Under the pieces are notes generated by a model. That model had not been told where the DNA came from, made no database searches, and saw only the letters and a program-made list of their open reading frames with translations. This document shows, one piece after another, positions 39,480-47,804 of a stretch of DNA of 64,000 nucleotides. Position 1 is the first letter of the stretch; every line of letters starts with the position of its first letter. A program made the position numbers and the translations under genes. Origin of the DNA: a virus; the IMG/VR virus record IMGVR_UViG_3300020733_000013, positions 1 to 64,000 of that record, one strand, 5' to 3'.

Positions 39480-41642
39480 ATGAGTCTACCAGTTTGGCAA
39501 ACACCCGCAGGTGCCTTAGGAACACATCCAACACAAGATGTAGTTAATATTCAACTATACGCTACTCCTGTATTTCCTGGCACACTTATAACCTACGCTT
39601 TCTTAAGTGGTGAATTGCCTATTGGTATAAGTTTAAGTACTATTGGAACAATTTCAGGAACTATTGGTAATGTAACATCTGAAACAGTTTATAACTTCAC
39701 AGTAAGAGCAACGGATGAATATGGAAGTTTCAGAGACAGAAGTTTTTCACTAACCGTTGTTCAAGCAAACAGTCCAAAATTTACTACACCGAGCGGAGTG
39801 ATACTGGTATCATACGATAGCACATACATTGACTATACCATTCAGTATTATAATCCTGATCCAACTAATGTCGTTACAGTAACTCAATCAAGTGGATTAT
39901 TACCTGATGGTTTGTACCTAACAAGTGATGGGCATATCAAAGGGTATGCATTACCACCATTTACAGTTGACCGTAGCCCAGCAGAAACTACATTCACTTT
40001 TACTTTGCAAATTCATAGTGCATTAGGATCAGATGTTTCTTCCTACTCAATTACTATCATTAACCAGATATTAGTAAACTCATATAACTCACGCAGCCCT
40101 GTTATATTGAATAGTCAACCAATGGTTGAGCCAGTATCATCTGACCCATACTATGCTTATTATACTTCAAATAATGTAATTCCATTCACTAGAGGTAATG
40201 AACAATTTTCATTCAAAATTTTAGGACATGACTTTGATGGTTCAGGTGTATCTTATTTGTTTGGAGCACTTCCTCAAGGGTTAACAGGTGATAGTGTTAC
40301 TGGTTGGATTACTGGTTCTCCTGTAATGTTAGCTGAGAGTATCAATCAATTTACGTTTGATGTAACTGTTGTAAAATTATCAAACTCATCTATTACAAGC
40401 GGAAAAGAATCTTTTAGCGTAGTGATATCAAACAATATTCCTGAAGATATCATTTGGAATACTGATAGTAACTTGGGAACTATTTTGAATGGACAACAAA
40501 GTCTGTTAACGTTAAGTGCAACGTCAGCTAAATTTTTAGAATACTACCTAGTTGAAGGTTCATTGCCGCCTAATTTGGGTTTATTGCCAACTGGCGAAAT
40601 TATTGGAAGAGTCTCGTATCAACCAGAGTCAACATATGTTTTAGATGGAACACAAACTACGTTTAGTTTTACCGTTCGTGCATTTAGTCCTGAATTTACC
40701 TTATTACAATCATATAAAAATTTTACTATAACAGTAGATCATTACTTTGATAAACCTACAGAAAATATTTATTTGAAAGCAGCACCTGCATTTTCAGGAA
40801 GACAAATCATTCAATCATTATTGACAAACGAATCATTGATACCTTCACAATACTTGTTTAGACCTAATGATCCTAACTTTGGTAAAGCAAAAGATGTTAG
40901 ATATGTTCATGCTTATGGGATGACTCCTAGTAAAGCAGAAGCATATATTAATGCAATTTCTCAAAATCACTATAATAGAAAACTAATATTAGGCCCATTA
41001 CAAACTGCGGTGGCAAGTGATACAAATGGAAACATCATTTACGAAGTAGTTTATAGTCCAATCATTGATGACCTAATTAAGAGTGACAATACAACACTAC
41101 CACAAACTGTTGTAGTAGAGCAAACAATTTCGTTGCAAGAAGGTCCTTGGACCGTATCAAATAATGACATTTATACCAGCTATACATACAATGCTGATGG
41201 TTATTACTATACTAGTTTAACTCCGGGATATGTAGATAAACTATATCCGGGTAGTTTAATTAATATGCGTAATCAGGTTACAAGTGTGATAAGTCAGAAT
41301 ACGGATAAAAAACTGTTACCATTATGGATGACAACACAGCAAACAGGCATCAGTACTTTGGGGTTTGTTCAAGCATGGGTAGTTTGTTATACGTTACCAG
41401 GATACTCAACACCAATCAAAAATAATATTGAAGCTAATTGGGGACATACATTAAACGAAATAGACTTTAGTGTAGATAGATACTTGATTGATAAGAGTGC
41501 CACTTACAACTATAACGTCAATCTAGCCAAACCACAATGGGTAGAGATTCCAGGAGATCAACCTCCACCTAACCCAAGTGATGAATATGATTTAACAATA
41601 TTGTTCCCTAGAAAAACAATATTGCCAAAAAACATTGATTAA
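39480..41642 (+). CDS. Virion protein with putative Ig-like (He_PIG) repeats
   Basis: 720 residues starting MSLPVWQTPAGALG. Four Ig-like repeats of He_PIG/cadherin-like type are visible from the recurring L-P-x-G-[IL]-x-L-x-x-x-G-x-I-x-G pattern: GELPIGISLSTIGTISGTIG, LLPDGLYLTSDGHIKGY, GALPQGLTGDSVTGWITGSP, SLPPNLGLLPTGEIIGRV. The C-terminal ~280 residues are a different, Tyr-rich domain. Such repeats bind surface carbohydrate or extend fibres. It follows the endolysin by one base. Late virion protein, probably fibre or baseplate. Confidence 0.75.
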   Translation: MSLPVWQTPAGALGTHPTQDVVNIQLYATPVFPGTLITYAFLSGELPIGISLSTIGTISGTIGNVTSETVYNFTVRATDEYGSFRDRSFSLTVVQANSPKFTTPSGVILVSYDSTYIDYTIQYYNPDPTNVVTVTQSSGLLPDGLYLTSDGHIKGYALPPFTVDRSPAETTFTFTLQIHSALGSDVSSYSITIINQILVNSYNSRSPVILNSQPMVEPVSSDPYYAYYTSNNVIPFTRGNEQFSFKILGHDFDGSGVSYLFGALPQGLTGDSVTGWITGSPVMLAESINQFTFDVTVVKLSNSSITSGKESFSVVISNNIPEDIIWNTDSNLGTILNGQQSLLTLSATSAKFLEYYLVEGSLPPNLGLLPTGEIIGRVSYQPESTYVLDGTQTTFSFTVRAFSPEFTLLQSYKNFTITVDHYFDKPTENIYLKAAPAFSGRQIIQSLLTNESLIPSQYLFRPNDPNFGKAKDVRYVHAYGMTPSKAEAYINAISQNHYNRKLILGPLQTAVASDTNGNIIYEVVYSPIIDDLIKSDNTTLPQTVVVEQTISLQEGPWTVSNNDIYTSYTYNADGYYYTSLTPGYVDKLYPGSLINMRNQVTSVISQNTDKKLLPLWMTTQQTGISTLGFVQAWVVCYTLPGYSTPIKNNIEANWGHTLNEIDFSVDRYLIDKSATYNYNVNLAKPQWVEIPGDQPPPNPSDEYDLTILFPRKTILPKNID

Positions 41643-41645
41643 ATA
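41638..41645 (+). promoter_or_regulatory. Possible late-promoter variant (ATTAAATA)
   Basis: Variant of NATAAATA at the end of the previous gene, 18 bases before the start at 41663; weak call. Confidence 0.35.
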
Positions 41646-41662
41646 ATGTATGGAAACAAAAC

Positions 41663-42493
41663 ATGAGTAATATTAACACAAACGCAATCAACACCGCTTA
41701 CCCTGTAGCCGGAGCTAACAATAGCAGCCAAGGTTTCAGAGACAACTTTACCAGCATTAAAAACAATTTGGATACTGCTGGTACTGAAATATCAGACTTA
41801 CAATCAAAAGTTGTTGTTAAAGCAGCACTAAACGGTACTTCATTGAACAATGATATGGGTAATACTCTTATCAGTAATGCAGCAGTTCAAGGTTTTCGCT
41901 CACCTACATTCCCATTAGGTACTAGCATTCCTAGCACAATCATTATTGATGTAACAAAGGGTGATGTGCAATATGGTACAATCGTTCAAAACACAACGAT
42001 TCAGTTTGCAGGATGGGCACCAACTGGTACACAAAGTAATGTCCAAGTTAAGTTTACCATTGCAAACAGTCAAGCAGTTATCACTTTCCCAAATACAACG
42101 TTTGACAGTAGTGCCAATATTTCAAGTGGCATGACGACAACTGCAAGATTGTTAGAAAACTACGGTAGTAATGGTGCACCCGGAACTAATGCAGTTTACA
42201 CAAATTATGTTTCTGTACCTTACGGTGCAACTGAATTGTCTTATAATTTCAGTACAGTCAATTGCGGTAATACAGTAGATGTTGCCCCCATTAGCAGAAG
42301 TAGAGCAGCGTCATATATTGATACCATCAATAACACACAAGCATCTGCTAGATTTGGTACAGGTGGTTACGGTCAACCCGGAGATGGTCCTGGTAAAATT
42401 TATGTTGACAATACGGGCATTCTTTATGTTTGTGTTGGCGCATATACAGGTAGCTCTGAAATCTGGGGTAAAGTAACACTAAGCGGATTCTAA
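41663..42493 (+). CDS. Fibre-associated virion protein
   Basis: 276 residues. The N-terminus (INTAYPVAGANNSSQGFRDN then FTSIKNNLDTAGTEI) matches a conserved attachment segment of fibre proteins in aquatic T4-like phages, partly coiled coil. A beta-rich body follows. The C-terminus, GKIYVDNTGILYVCVGAYTG then SSEIWGKVTL, is one of the display-like modules shared with sheath and neck proteins in this window. Confidence 0.7.
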   Translation: MSNINTNAINTAYPVAGANNSSQGFRDNFTSIKNNLDTAGTEISDLQSKVVVKAALNGTSLNNDMGNTLISNAAVQGFRSPTFPLGTSIPSTIIIDVTKGDVQYGTIVQNTTIQFAGWAPTGTQSNVQVKFTIANSQAVITFPNTTFDSSANISSGMTTTARLLENYGSNGAPGTNAVYTNYVSVPYGATELSYNFSTVNCGNTVDVAPISRSRAASYIDTINNTQASARFGTGGYGQPGDGPGKIYVDNTGILYVCVGAYTGSSEIWGKVTLSGF

Positions 42494-42517
42494 AATAAAT
42501 CTGTAGCCAGTCTACGA

Positions 42518-42525
42518 TATAAATA
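42518..42525 (+). promoter_or_regulatory. Late promoter (TATAAATA) predicted to give leaderless mRNA
   Basis: Exact T4 late consensus; with T4 spacing +1 falls on the A of the ATG at 42531. No Shine-Dalgarno sequence is present. Confidence 0.75.
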
Positions 42526-42530
42526 TTTTC

Positions 42531-42767
42531 ATGCAACATCCATTCATTAGTGACCTGTCCGACAAAAGTTTAGAAGATTTAGAAAAAACTATTTCTGACC
42601 TTACTAAAAAATTAACCTTTGTATACCGTATGCAGAATCAACCCATGATTCAACAGATGCATATGGTACTTGAAAGCTACAAGACAGAGTATGCTAAAAG
42701 AATGGATGATATGTACAAGAAACAAAATCTTGGCAGCAAAATTCAAGTATCAAAAGACAACGAATGA
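42531..42767 (+). CDS. Small helical protein of unknown function
   Basis: 78 residues, charged and helical (LEDLEKTISDLTKKLTFVYR, ESYKTEYAKRMDDMYKK), probably coiled coil. The exact late promoter places the transcript start at its ATG. It overlaps the next gene by four bases (ATGA). Function unknown; possibly an assembly chaperone. Confidence 0.7.
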   Translation: MQHPFISDLSDKSLEDLEKTISDLTKKLTFVYRMQNQPMIQQMHMVLESYKTEYAKRMDDMYKKQNLGSKIQVSKDNE

Positions 42768-43372
42768 CAGCACGAATCCAAACTGGCTTCACATTTACAA
42801 CTGGCGTACATTTCAATAATAAGTTCTACATGAACAACTATGATTTGGATGTTACCTTCATGGTTGAAAGTGAAATCATCCACGAACAAAACATAGCATT
42901 AGAACGTATCAGATACTTTTTGGAGTATGTAATCTCTAACGCAATATTCATTAACCAAGTTGAAGAAGTTGCAATTAACAAATACATTGACGCTGGTATT
43001 CGTTTATGTACATTGCCCGAAGAACCCTATGACCAAATCATTGGTATCATGTTGTTAACCAAAATGAATGCGTTGACTGAGGGTAGATTGGTTGTTTCCG
43101 ACATTGCAATTAGTTCAACTATGAGCGAAGGTGTAAGTTGCTTGTACAGCATGGAAGAAAACTTAGGACCATTTGCCGATAAGGGCTGGTGGAACAGTAG
43201 CCAGATAGATATCAATGATATCAAACCAAAAAACAAGAAAATTGTCAAACTCAATACTACCAAAAACGTTTGGGAAGAACTTAGTTTGGGTTATCTAAAA
43301 CTAGACGAAGATATCCCATCTGATGTTCAAAACATTGTGTTTGCCACTTTTGATACTAAAACGGACAAATAA
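42764..43372 (+). CDS. Conserved phage protein of unknown function
   Basis: 202 residues, mixed alpha/beta, with no low-complexity sequence: IQTGFTFTTGVHFNNKFYMN, FMVESEIIHEQNIALERIRY, IGIMLLTKMNALTEGRL. It looks like a folded cytoplasmic enzyme or regulator. It is translationally coupled to the small helical protein upstream and ends just before an early promoter. No family recognised. Confidence 0.7.
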   Translation: MTARIQTGFTFTTGVHFNNKFYMNNYDLDVTFMVESEIIHEQNIALERIRYFLEYVISNAIFINQVEEVAINKYIDAGIRLCTLPEEPYDQIIGIMLLTKMNALTEGRLVVSDIAISSTMSEGVSCLYSMEENLGPFADKGWWNSSQIDINDIKPKNKKIVKLNTTKNVWEELSLGYLKLDEDIPSDVQNIVFATFDTKTDK

Positions 43373-43375
43373 CTA

Positions 43376-43404
43376 TTGCTTTCTGTCAATACATAAGTTA
43401 TAAT
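43376..43404 (+). promoter_or_regulatory. Sigma-70-type early promoter
   Basis: TTGCTT, 17-bp spacer, TATAAT, five bases before the ATG at 43410. Same hexamers and spacing as the primase promoter. It probably drives the operon 43410-46186. The leader is very short, so the first gene may be translated from a near-leaderless mRNA. Confidence 0.82.
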
Positions 43405-43409
43405 AGTTT

Positions 43410-43916
43410 ATGCATTCTGACAAATATGGCTTACAAGTTTTAAACGAATCTGATCTATGTGATTACTACTTACGTAATCCAGATCAGGTATTGAAACATG
43501 CCATTGTTGAAAAACAAATCACATTCCCTAGCGATTTAGATTTAGAAAATATCCCAGAATTATTAGAGTACGCACCACTTGATATTACTATTGACGAGTT
43601 TGACAGTATCTATCAAAACACATGGTACATGCCAGATGAATACAAGAATTTTGATATTGTCAAATATGTACTAGACTTGTGCAAAACAGACCAAGAACTG
43701 CAAAGAGTGGGTGACGAGTTATTGAAGTTTCAGGAACGAGACTTGTTTGTATTACTGTGCTACTGTAAATATTTGGTAGACACAATGCGTAAACATAATA
43801 TCGTTTGGGGAGTGGGTAGAGGATCAAGCGTGTCTAGTTATGTATTGTACCTGATAGGGGTACACCGCATAAATAGCATATTCTATGATTTAGACATAGA
43901 TGAATTTTTAAAATAG
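43410..43916 (+). CDS. N-terminal half of a split, abridged DNA polymerase III alpha (DnaE-like) protein
   Basis: 168 residues. The C-terminal part (ELLKFQERDLFVLLCYCKYL, NIVWGVGRGSSVSSYVLYLI, then GVHRINSIFYDLDIDEFLK) matches the DnaE palm segment before the catalytic Asp pair: E. coli GPGRGSGAGSLVAYAL ... LDPLEFDLLFERFLNPER. The G-R-G-S-S nucleotide-binding motif is at 136-140. The gene stops exactly where DnaE would continue into PDFDVDF, and the gene at 3162 begins exactly there. There is no PHP domain and no intein or split-intein motif at the break. It heads an early operon with the clamp loader. The protein pair may form a heterodimer. Confidence 0.78.
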   Translation: MHSDKYGLQVLNESDLCDYYLRNPDQVLKHAIVEKQITFPSDLDLENIPELLEYAPLDITIDEFDSIYQNTWYMPDEYKNFDIVKYVLDLCKTDQELQRVGDELLKFQERDLFVLLCYCKYLVDTMRKHNIVWGVGRGSSVSSYVLYLIGVHRINSIFYDLDIDEFLK

Positions 43917-43926
43917 GAGTAAGTAT

Positions 43927-44259
43927 ATGCCAGCATATCGTTCAGCGATGGGTAAAATGATTGACATGAATTCAATGGTCACACAAAATGAAAAAACACG
44001 TGCAGTTGGAAACATGAATGTAAACGCACGTGGTGATGTTTTGGATAGTAACAATAATGTTACCCAAGATAACAACAAGCGTATCAGAGCAGGTTATCAA
44101 CGTACAGTTAACCCACAAGCAAAAGCAGCAGCACAATATCACAGCGATAACCAATCTTCTTCATTAGTACCAGACGAAGTTGAAGAATTATCACCCGAAG
44201 AACAGCAATTTGAGCAAGAAGATGCCCAAGAAGTTATCGTAAAGAAATCAAAAAAGTAA
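43927..44259 (+). CDS. Small conserved protein of unknown function
   Basis: 110 residues beginning MPAYRSAMGKMIDMNSMVTQ with a NMNVNARGDVLDSNNNVTQ stretch, then a Gln/Glu-rich acidic region and a basic tip (VIVKKSKK). An agga site precedes it. It is probably largely disordered. It lies in the early operon between the DnaE-like half and the cochaperonin; function unknown. Confidence 0.65.
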   Translation: MPAYRSAMGKMIDMNSMVTQNEKTRAVGNMNVNARGDVLDSNNNVTQDNNKRIRAGYQRTVNPQAKAAAQYHSDNQSSSLVPDEVEELSPEEQQFEQEDAQEVIVKKSKK

Positions 44260-44260
44260 C

Positions 44261-44635
44261 ATGACAAAACTAGCATTTGAACCACATAAGATTGAAAAAG
44301 ACAAGTTCCATCCTGTTAAAGATTGGATCGTTGTTACTGATATGAAGTTTGAAGAACGCAGGACTCGTGGTGGGATTATCTTACCCGGTGATGATGCTAA
44401 GAGTTCTGGAATCAGACCACGTTGGTGTAAAATTTACAAATTTGGCTCTGATTATAATGGTGATTTACAAGAAGGTGACTGGATTTTGGTAAGTCATGGT
44501 CGTTGGACTCGTGGTATCGACATTGAAGACGAAGAGGGTAAAAAGACATTGCGTAGAGTGGATCCTAATGATATACTACTTGCATCGGATGAGCCGATGG
44601 ATGACGAAACAATATCAGATAAGGTATCAGGATGA
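44261..44635 (+). CDS. 31: Cochaperonin (T4 gp31 / GroES-like)
   Basis: 124 residues with GroES-like order: HPVKDWIVVTDMKFEERRTR, then GGIILPGDDAK (roof/mobile-loop region), then PRWCKIYKFGSDYNGDLQEG then DWILVSHGRWTRG, and a final VDPNDILLA. T4 gp31 replaces GroES on host GroEL to fold the capsid protein. Early placement fits that role. Sequence similarity is moderate but the layout is clear. It overlaps the next gene by four bases. Confidence 0.75.
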   Translation: MTKLAFEPHKIEKDKFHPVKDWIVVTDMKFEERRTRGGIILPGDDAKSSGIRPRWCKIYKFGSDYNGDLQEGDWILVSHGRWTRGIDIEDEEGKKTLRRVDPNDILLASDEPMDDETISDKVSG

Positions 44636-45006
44636 AATGGTTTTTTAATTGGATGTTTAATGGCTTACACCAAGCTCAACAACAAAAACGGGAAGAAGAA
44701 GATTCGGTTGATAGAGAACAACGCAAAGCAGCAAGCGGTATAAGTATTGGTCTAGTAAGTCCAAAACCCTCAAGACGTTTTACTACTGCAGGTCAAAAGG
44801 TTAACCCCGATGACACTAGTGTAAATTTAAATGCAAACCCAATGCATTTTAAAATCTACCCAGCAACAGGTGGACACATTGTGGAATACATGTACTACAA
44901 TGAAAAGAAAGATACACACGATCAGGCACTACATCTTATCCCGAGTGATCTTGACTTAGGTACAGAACTTGCTAAAATTATGACTTTGGAAGCATTGAAA
45001 CGATGA
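44632..45006 (+). CDS. Conserved early protein of unknown function
   Basis: 124 residues. The first ~45 residues are charged and amphipathic (MKWFFNWMFNGLHQAQQQK); the rest is a compact alpha/beta segment (FKIYPATGGHIVEYMYYNEK then DTHDQALHLIPSDLDLGTEL). ATGA overlaps on both sides couple it to the cochaperonin and the clamp loader. Function unknown. Confidence 0.65.
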   Translation: MKWFFNWMFNGLHQAQQQKREEEDSVDREQRKAASGISIGLVSPKPSRRFTTAGQKVNPDDTSVNLNANPMHFKIYPATGGHIVEYMYYNEKKDTHDQALHLIPSDLDLGTELAKIMTLEALKR

Positions 45007-45929
45007 AAAACGAATTATGGGTCGAGAAGTATCGTCCTAAAACAGTAGAAGACTATGTGTTTGTGGATCAACGTCAAAAAGATCAGGTACAAGGTTGGAT
45101 CAATGATGGAATGATTCCGCACTTGTTAATGAGCGGTGACCCCGGTACTGGTAAAACAACACTAGCCAAAGTTCTAATCAACGAACTTAAAATTGAACAA
45201 TGGGATATACTAGAGATTAACGCAAGTCGTGATAACAGTGTTAACATGGTTCGCAATAAGATTCTAGGATTCGCACAAACAATGCCCTTTGGCAAGTTTA
45301 AGATTGTGTTACTAGACGAAGCAGACTATTTGACAGCAGAAGGTCAAGCAGCATTGCGTAGTGATATGGAAGCGTATGCACAAACTGTACGTTTCATTCT
45401 AACTTGTAACTACCCATATAAAATCATTCCAGCATTGAAAAGTCGATGCCATGAGTTTCACATTACTAAAACAGACCGTGACGAGTTTACAGCACGTGCA
45501 GCAACTGTATTGGTTACTGAAAATATTGAACTTGATTTAGATGTGTTAGACAGCTATGTTGCAGCAACATATCCTGACTTACGTAAATGTTTGAATCAAT
45601 TACAAGTCAATAGCAGTAGCGGTAAACTATTGCCACCATCAACACAAGGTGGTGACGAAGATGGGTTATTGGTTGAGATTACTGGATTGTTTAAGAGTGG
45701 TAAAACACTTGAAGGCAGACAACAACTAATGCAATATCTAAGTTTGTATCCTACCCGATTGGAAGATATCTATCGTTGGATGTATAACAATTTAGAATTG
45801 TGGGGAACTACGCAAGACACACGTGATGCGAGTATTTTGATTATTCGTAACGGTCTTGCAAACTTAAGTCTAGTGGGAATCCCAGAGATTAACCTAGCAG
45901 CAACATTAATTGAATTGACAAATATATGA
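45003..45929 (+). CDS. 44: Sliding clamp loader ATPase (gp44)
   Basis: 308 residues, AAA+ fold. Walker A GDPGTGKTT near residues 45-53, Walker B FKIVLLDEADYL, and the SRC arginine-finger motif ALKSRCHEF. The N-terminal LWVEKYRPKTVEDYV is typical of replication factor C-like loaders. With gp62 it loads the gp45 clamp onto primer-template junctions. The gene after it is not recognisably gp62. Confidence 0.94.
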   Translation: MKNELWVEKYRPKTVEDYVFVDQRQKDQVQGWINDGMIPHLLMSGDPGTGKTTLAKVLINELKIEQWDILEINASRDNSVNMVRNKILGFAQTMPFGKFKIVLLDEADYLTAEGQAALRSDMEAYAQTVRFILTCNYPYKIIPALKSRCHEFHITKTDRDEFTARAATVLVTENIELDLDVLDSYVAATYPDLRKCLNQLQVNSSSGKLLPPSTQGGDEDGLLVEITGLFKSGKTLEGRQQLMQYLSLYPTRLEDIYRWMYNNLELWGTTQDTRDASILIIRNGLANLSLVGIPEINLAATLIELTNI

Positions 45930-46186
45930 TGAGATATCTTTTAATCACTTACGTCAGAAAAGCAAATGGTCAGATTGACGAACAAGTAGGTGTATCACGT
46001 AACTTAAAAACAAGAGACATTCAAACTTGCAATGTCATTTTGGATTATGCAAACAGGAAAGTTGATAAGTGTTTTATTGAGGGTAAGGTATTAGACCGTG
46101 ACTGGGAAAAACTTCACGGATACTATCAACAAATTTATCCTGCTATTATTGAACGATTAGAGCACGAAGCTAGTCAACAAAAGTAA
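45926..46186 (+). CDS. Small conserved protein downstream of the clamp loader
   Basis: 86 residues, coupled to gp44 by an ATGA overlap. The sequence (YLLITYVRKANGQIDEQVGV, TRDIQTCNVILDYANRKV, IEGKVLDRDWEKLHGYYQQI) matches a conserved small protein found beside gp44 in aquatic T4-like phages. It is not similar to gp62. Function unknown; it may assist the replication complex. A shared bidirectional terminator follows. Confidence 0.7.
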   Translation: MMRYLLITYVRKANGQIDEQVGVSRNLKTRDIQTCNVILDYANRKVDKCFIEGKVLDRDWEKLHGYYQQIYPAIIERLEHEASQQK

Positions 46187-46213
46187 AAAGGGGCTGAAAA
46201 GCCCCTTTTGTTT
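46186..46213. terminator. Bidirectional rho-independent terminator
   Basis: AAAAGGGGC / GCCCCTTTT 9-bp stem with TGAAAA loop between the clamp-loader operon and the convergent PhoH gene. Confidence 0.92.
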
Positions 46214-46994
46214 AACTGTACAATTTAAGTACGTGTTCGATGATCCTGTGTCTCTGTACATCTTTGATATCAAAGTGGCACATTTGTAGACCAGGAATCA
46301 CCCCCTTTCCCAACCTATTTTGTAAGTCTAGTAGCCCGTTGTCGGCTGATTTTCTATCGGCTTGTTCAATGTCGCCAGTAATTACAATCTTACTGCCAAC
46401 GCCAATTCTAGTCATAATCATTTTCAGTTGACTAGGAGTTGCATTTTGTGCTTCATCAAGTACAATGTAGCTGTGCTTAAAGTTTCGACCTCGACAGAAT
46501 GCTAGGGGTGCGATTTCCACTATCTGTTCTTCTAGCATGTGGGCGATTTCACTTGCCGCATAATACTCTCTTAAAACATCTAATAATGGTCTAGTCCAAG
46601 GTTCCATCTTTTGATTTAAGTCGCCCGGTAAGAAACCATGTTTCTCATCATCAACTCCCACTGCTGGACGTGTCAAAATAATACGGTCAACTTCACCTGC
46701 TTTCAATGCTTTGATAGCGGCTTGCATAGCTAAGTAAGTTTTACCTGTTCCTGCTGGTCCACCTACAACGACAATATCTACGTTTTCGTTAAGTAGTGCG
46801 AGGATGTATTTTTCTTGATTGACGGACTTGGGCACTAACGTGATAGGCTTTCTATCTAGTTTGATTCGTGCTTGGTCGAAATTGATTGTTTTAGATTCCT
46901 TTGTATAATATGTCTGTGTGTCATGCTTTTTGCTATGTGAATAGCGTGTGTCTTGCTCTTGTTGACGCAATGCGCCAGTTTTTCTCTTGCTCAA
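46212..46994 (-). CDS. phoH: PhoH-like ATPase
   Basis: 260 residues starting at TTG, with aggag eight bases upstream; the nearby ATG is in another frame. Walker A is GGPAGTGKTYLA, Walker B is YIVLDEAQNATPSQ, and the region GVDDEKHGFLPGDLNQKM is characteristic of PhoH. PhoH-like proteins are common in aquatic T4-like phages; they are P-loop ATPases linked to phosphate stress or RNA metabolism, with function in phage still open. No clear promoter is seen in the upstream divergent region. Confidence 0.92.
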   Translation of the reverse strand: MSKRKTGALRQQEQDTRYSHSKKHDTQTYYTKESKTINFDQARIKLDRKPITLVPKSVNQEKYILALLNENVDIVVVGGPAGTGKTYLAMQAAIKALKAGEVDRIILTRPAVGVDDEKHGFLPGDLNQKMEPWTRPLLDVLREYYAASEIAHMLEEQIVEIAPLAFCRGRNFKHSYIVLDEAQNATPSQLKMIMTRIGVGSKIVITGDIEQADRKSADNGLLDLQNRLGKGVIPGLQMCHFDIKDVQRHRIIEHVLKLYS

Positions 46995-47162
46995 ATTGCA
47001 TTCTCCTGTTGAGGTTGAGTTCTCATAAAACTCAAAGATATTTAAAGGTATAATGCTGCGTGATAGTAGTGTACTTTAAAAAGAGATTTTTTTGATAAAT
47101 ATTAGGCTAACCCCTAAATTTCTTTTAGGCTCATTATCATTGCAACGATGATAAATAATACT
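46995..47162. other. Divergent intergenic region with two inverted repeats
   Basis: 168 bp between PhoH (minus) and the gene at 47163. It contains CCTAAA/TTTAGG (near 47113-47129), a 7-bp repeat TTATCAT/ATGATAA (47134-47140 and 47148-47154) that spans the late promoter, and an isolated TATAAT on the plus strand at 47049 without a matching -35. Confidence 0.5.
47150..47157 (+). promoter_or_regulatory. Late promoter (GATAAATA) predicted to give leaderless mRNA
   Basis: With T4 spacing +1 falls on the A of the ATG at 47163. No Shine-Dalgarno sequence precedes that ATG; the in-frame ATG at 47148 lies within the promoter itself. Confidence 0.72.
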
Positions 47163-47804
47163 ATGAGCAATCCAACAGACGAATTTTTTGATAGCGTAGA
47201 CTATCCTAGTATCATTGATAACATCAAGGGAATTTACACCAGTGATGGTATGATGAGCACCCTAATGGACTTTGAACGTGTATTAGATGAAGCAGATTTG
47301 TATGCTTTCCGTAACTGGGACTTAGGTGAATTAGTATCCGGTCCTAGAGTACGTAGATATGACGTTGCATGTATGTTTATGTATCCATTAAAACGTATGC
47401 CAGACCCAACTGGGGCTAAACGTCTATTAAAATTGGGTTGTGACGTTAAGTTTAAAAAGACAAAAATCAAAGTACCTATCAAAATTGAAGGTCCGGGCGA
47501 CTATAAACCAGGAACTCACTATCCAAAAATGACTGAACGTGATATTTGGTTAGTGTTAATTGAAATGCCAAAAGAACTAATGAACGATATTCGTGAAGGT
47601 TCTATCGACTTGGCTGAACAAACAATTGATTTAGAGGACTTGGATAAAGCCTACGAACAAGACCTAGATAAAGAAAGTACTGAGGATCAAGATGATAATG
47701 CATCATCGGGTCAAATGCCAGGAATGGATCAAGGTCTAGGTGGTGGTATGAGTCCAGGTGGTTTAGGTGGTCCTGCTCCAATGCAAGGTCCAGGGGGCAT
47801 GTAA
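47163..47804 (+). CDS. Conserved late protein with Gly/Met/Pro-rich tail
   Basis: 213 residues from the ATG predicted to be the 5' end of the late transcript. The N-terminal ~150 residues are a folded domain conserved in aquatic T4-like phages (DNIKGIYTSDGMMSTLMDFE, ALMDERVLDEADLYAFRNW-type segment, TERDIWLVLIEMPKELMND). The tail is acidic and then Gly/Met/Pro-rich (GQMPGMDQGLGGGMSPGGLG). Its stop overlaps the next start by one base. Likely a virion or assembly protein; role unknown. Confidence 0.7.
   Translation: MSNPTDEFFDSVDYPSIIDNIKGIYTSDGMMSTLMDFERVLDEADLYAFRNWDLGELVSGPRVRRYDVACMFMYPLKRMPDPTGAKRLLKLGCDVKFKKTKIKVPIKIEGPGDYKPGTHYPKMTERDIWLVLIEMPKELMNDIREGSIDLAEQTIDLEDLDKAYEQDLDKESTEDQDDNASSGQMPGMDQGLGGGMSPGGLGGPAPMQGPGGM

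Noticed and set aside
43410-43916. Split DnaE-like gene as an assembly or sequencing artefact or split intein
   Set aside because: The halves are 40 kb apart, each embedded in a sensible operon with its own start and stop. No intein blocks are visible at the break, and the cut is clean between motifs.
45926-46186. Gene after gp44 as clamp-loader small subunit gp62
   Set aside because: It is only 86 residues (T4 gp62 is 187) and shows no gp62-like sequence; it matches a different small conserved protein.
47049-47054. TATAAT upstream of 47163 as an early promoter
   Set aside because: No acceptable -35 hexamer lies 16-18 bases upstream, and the gene has a better-placed late promoter.
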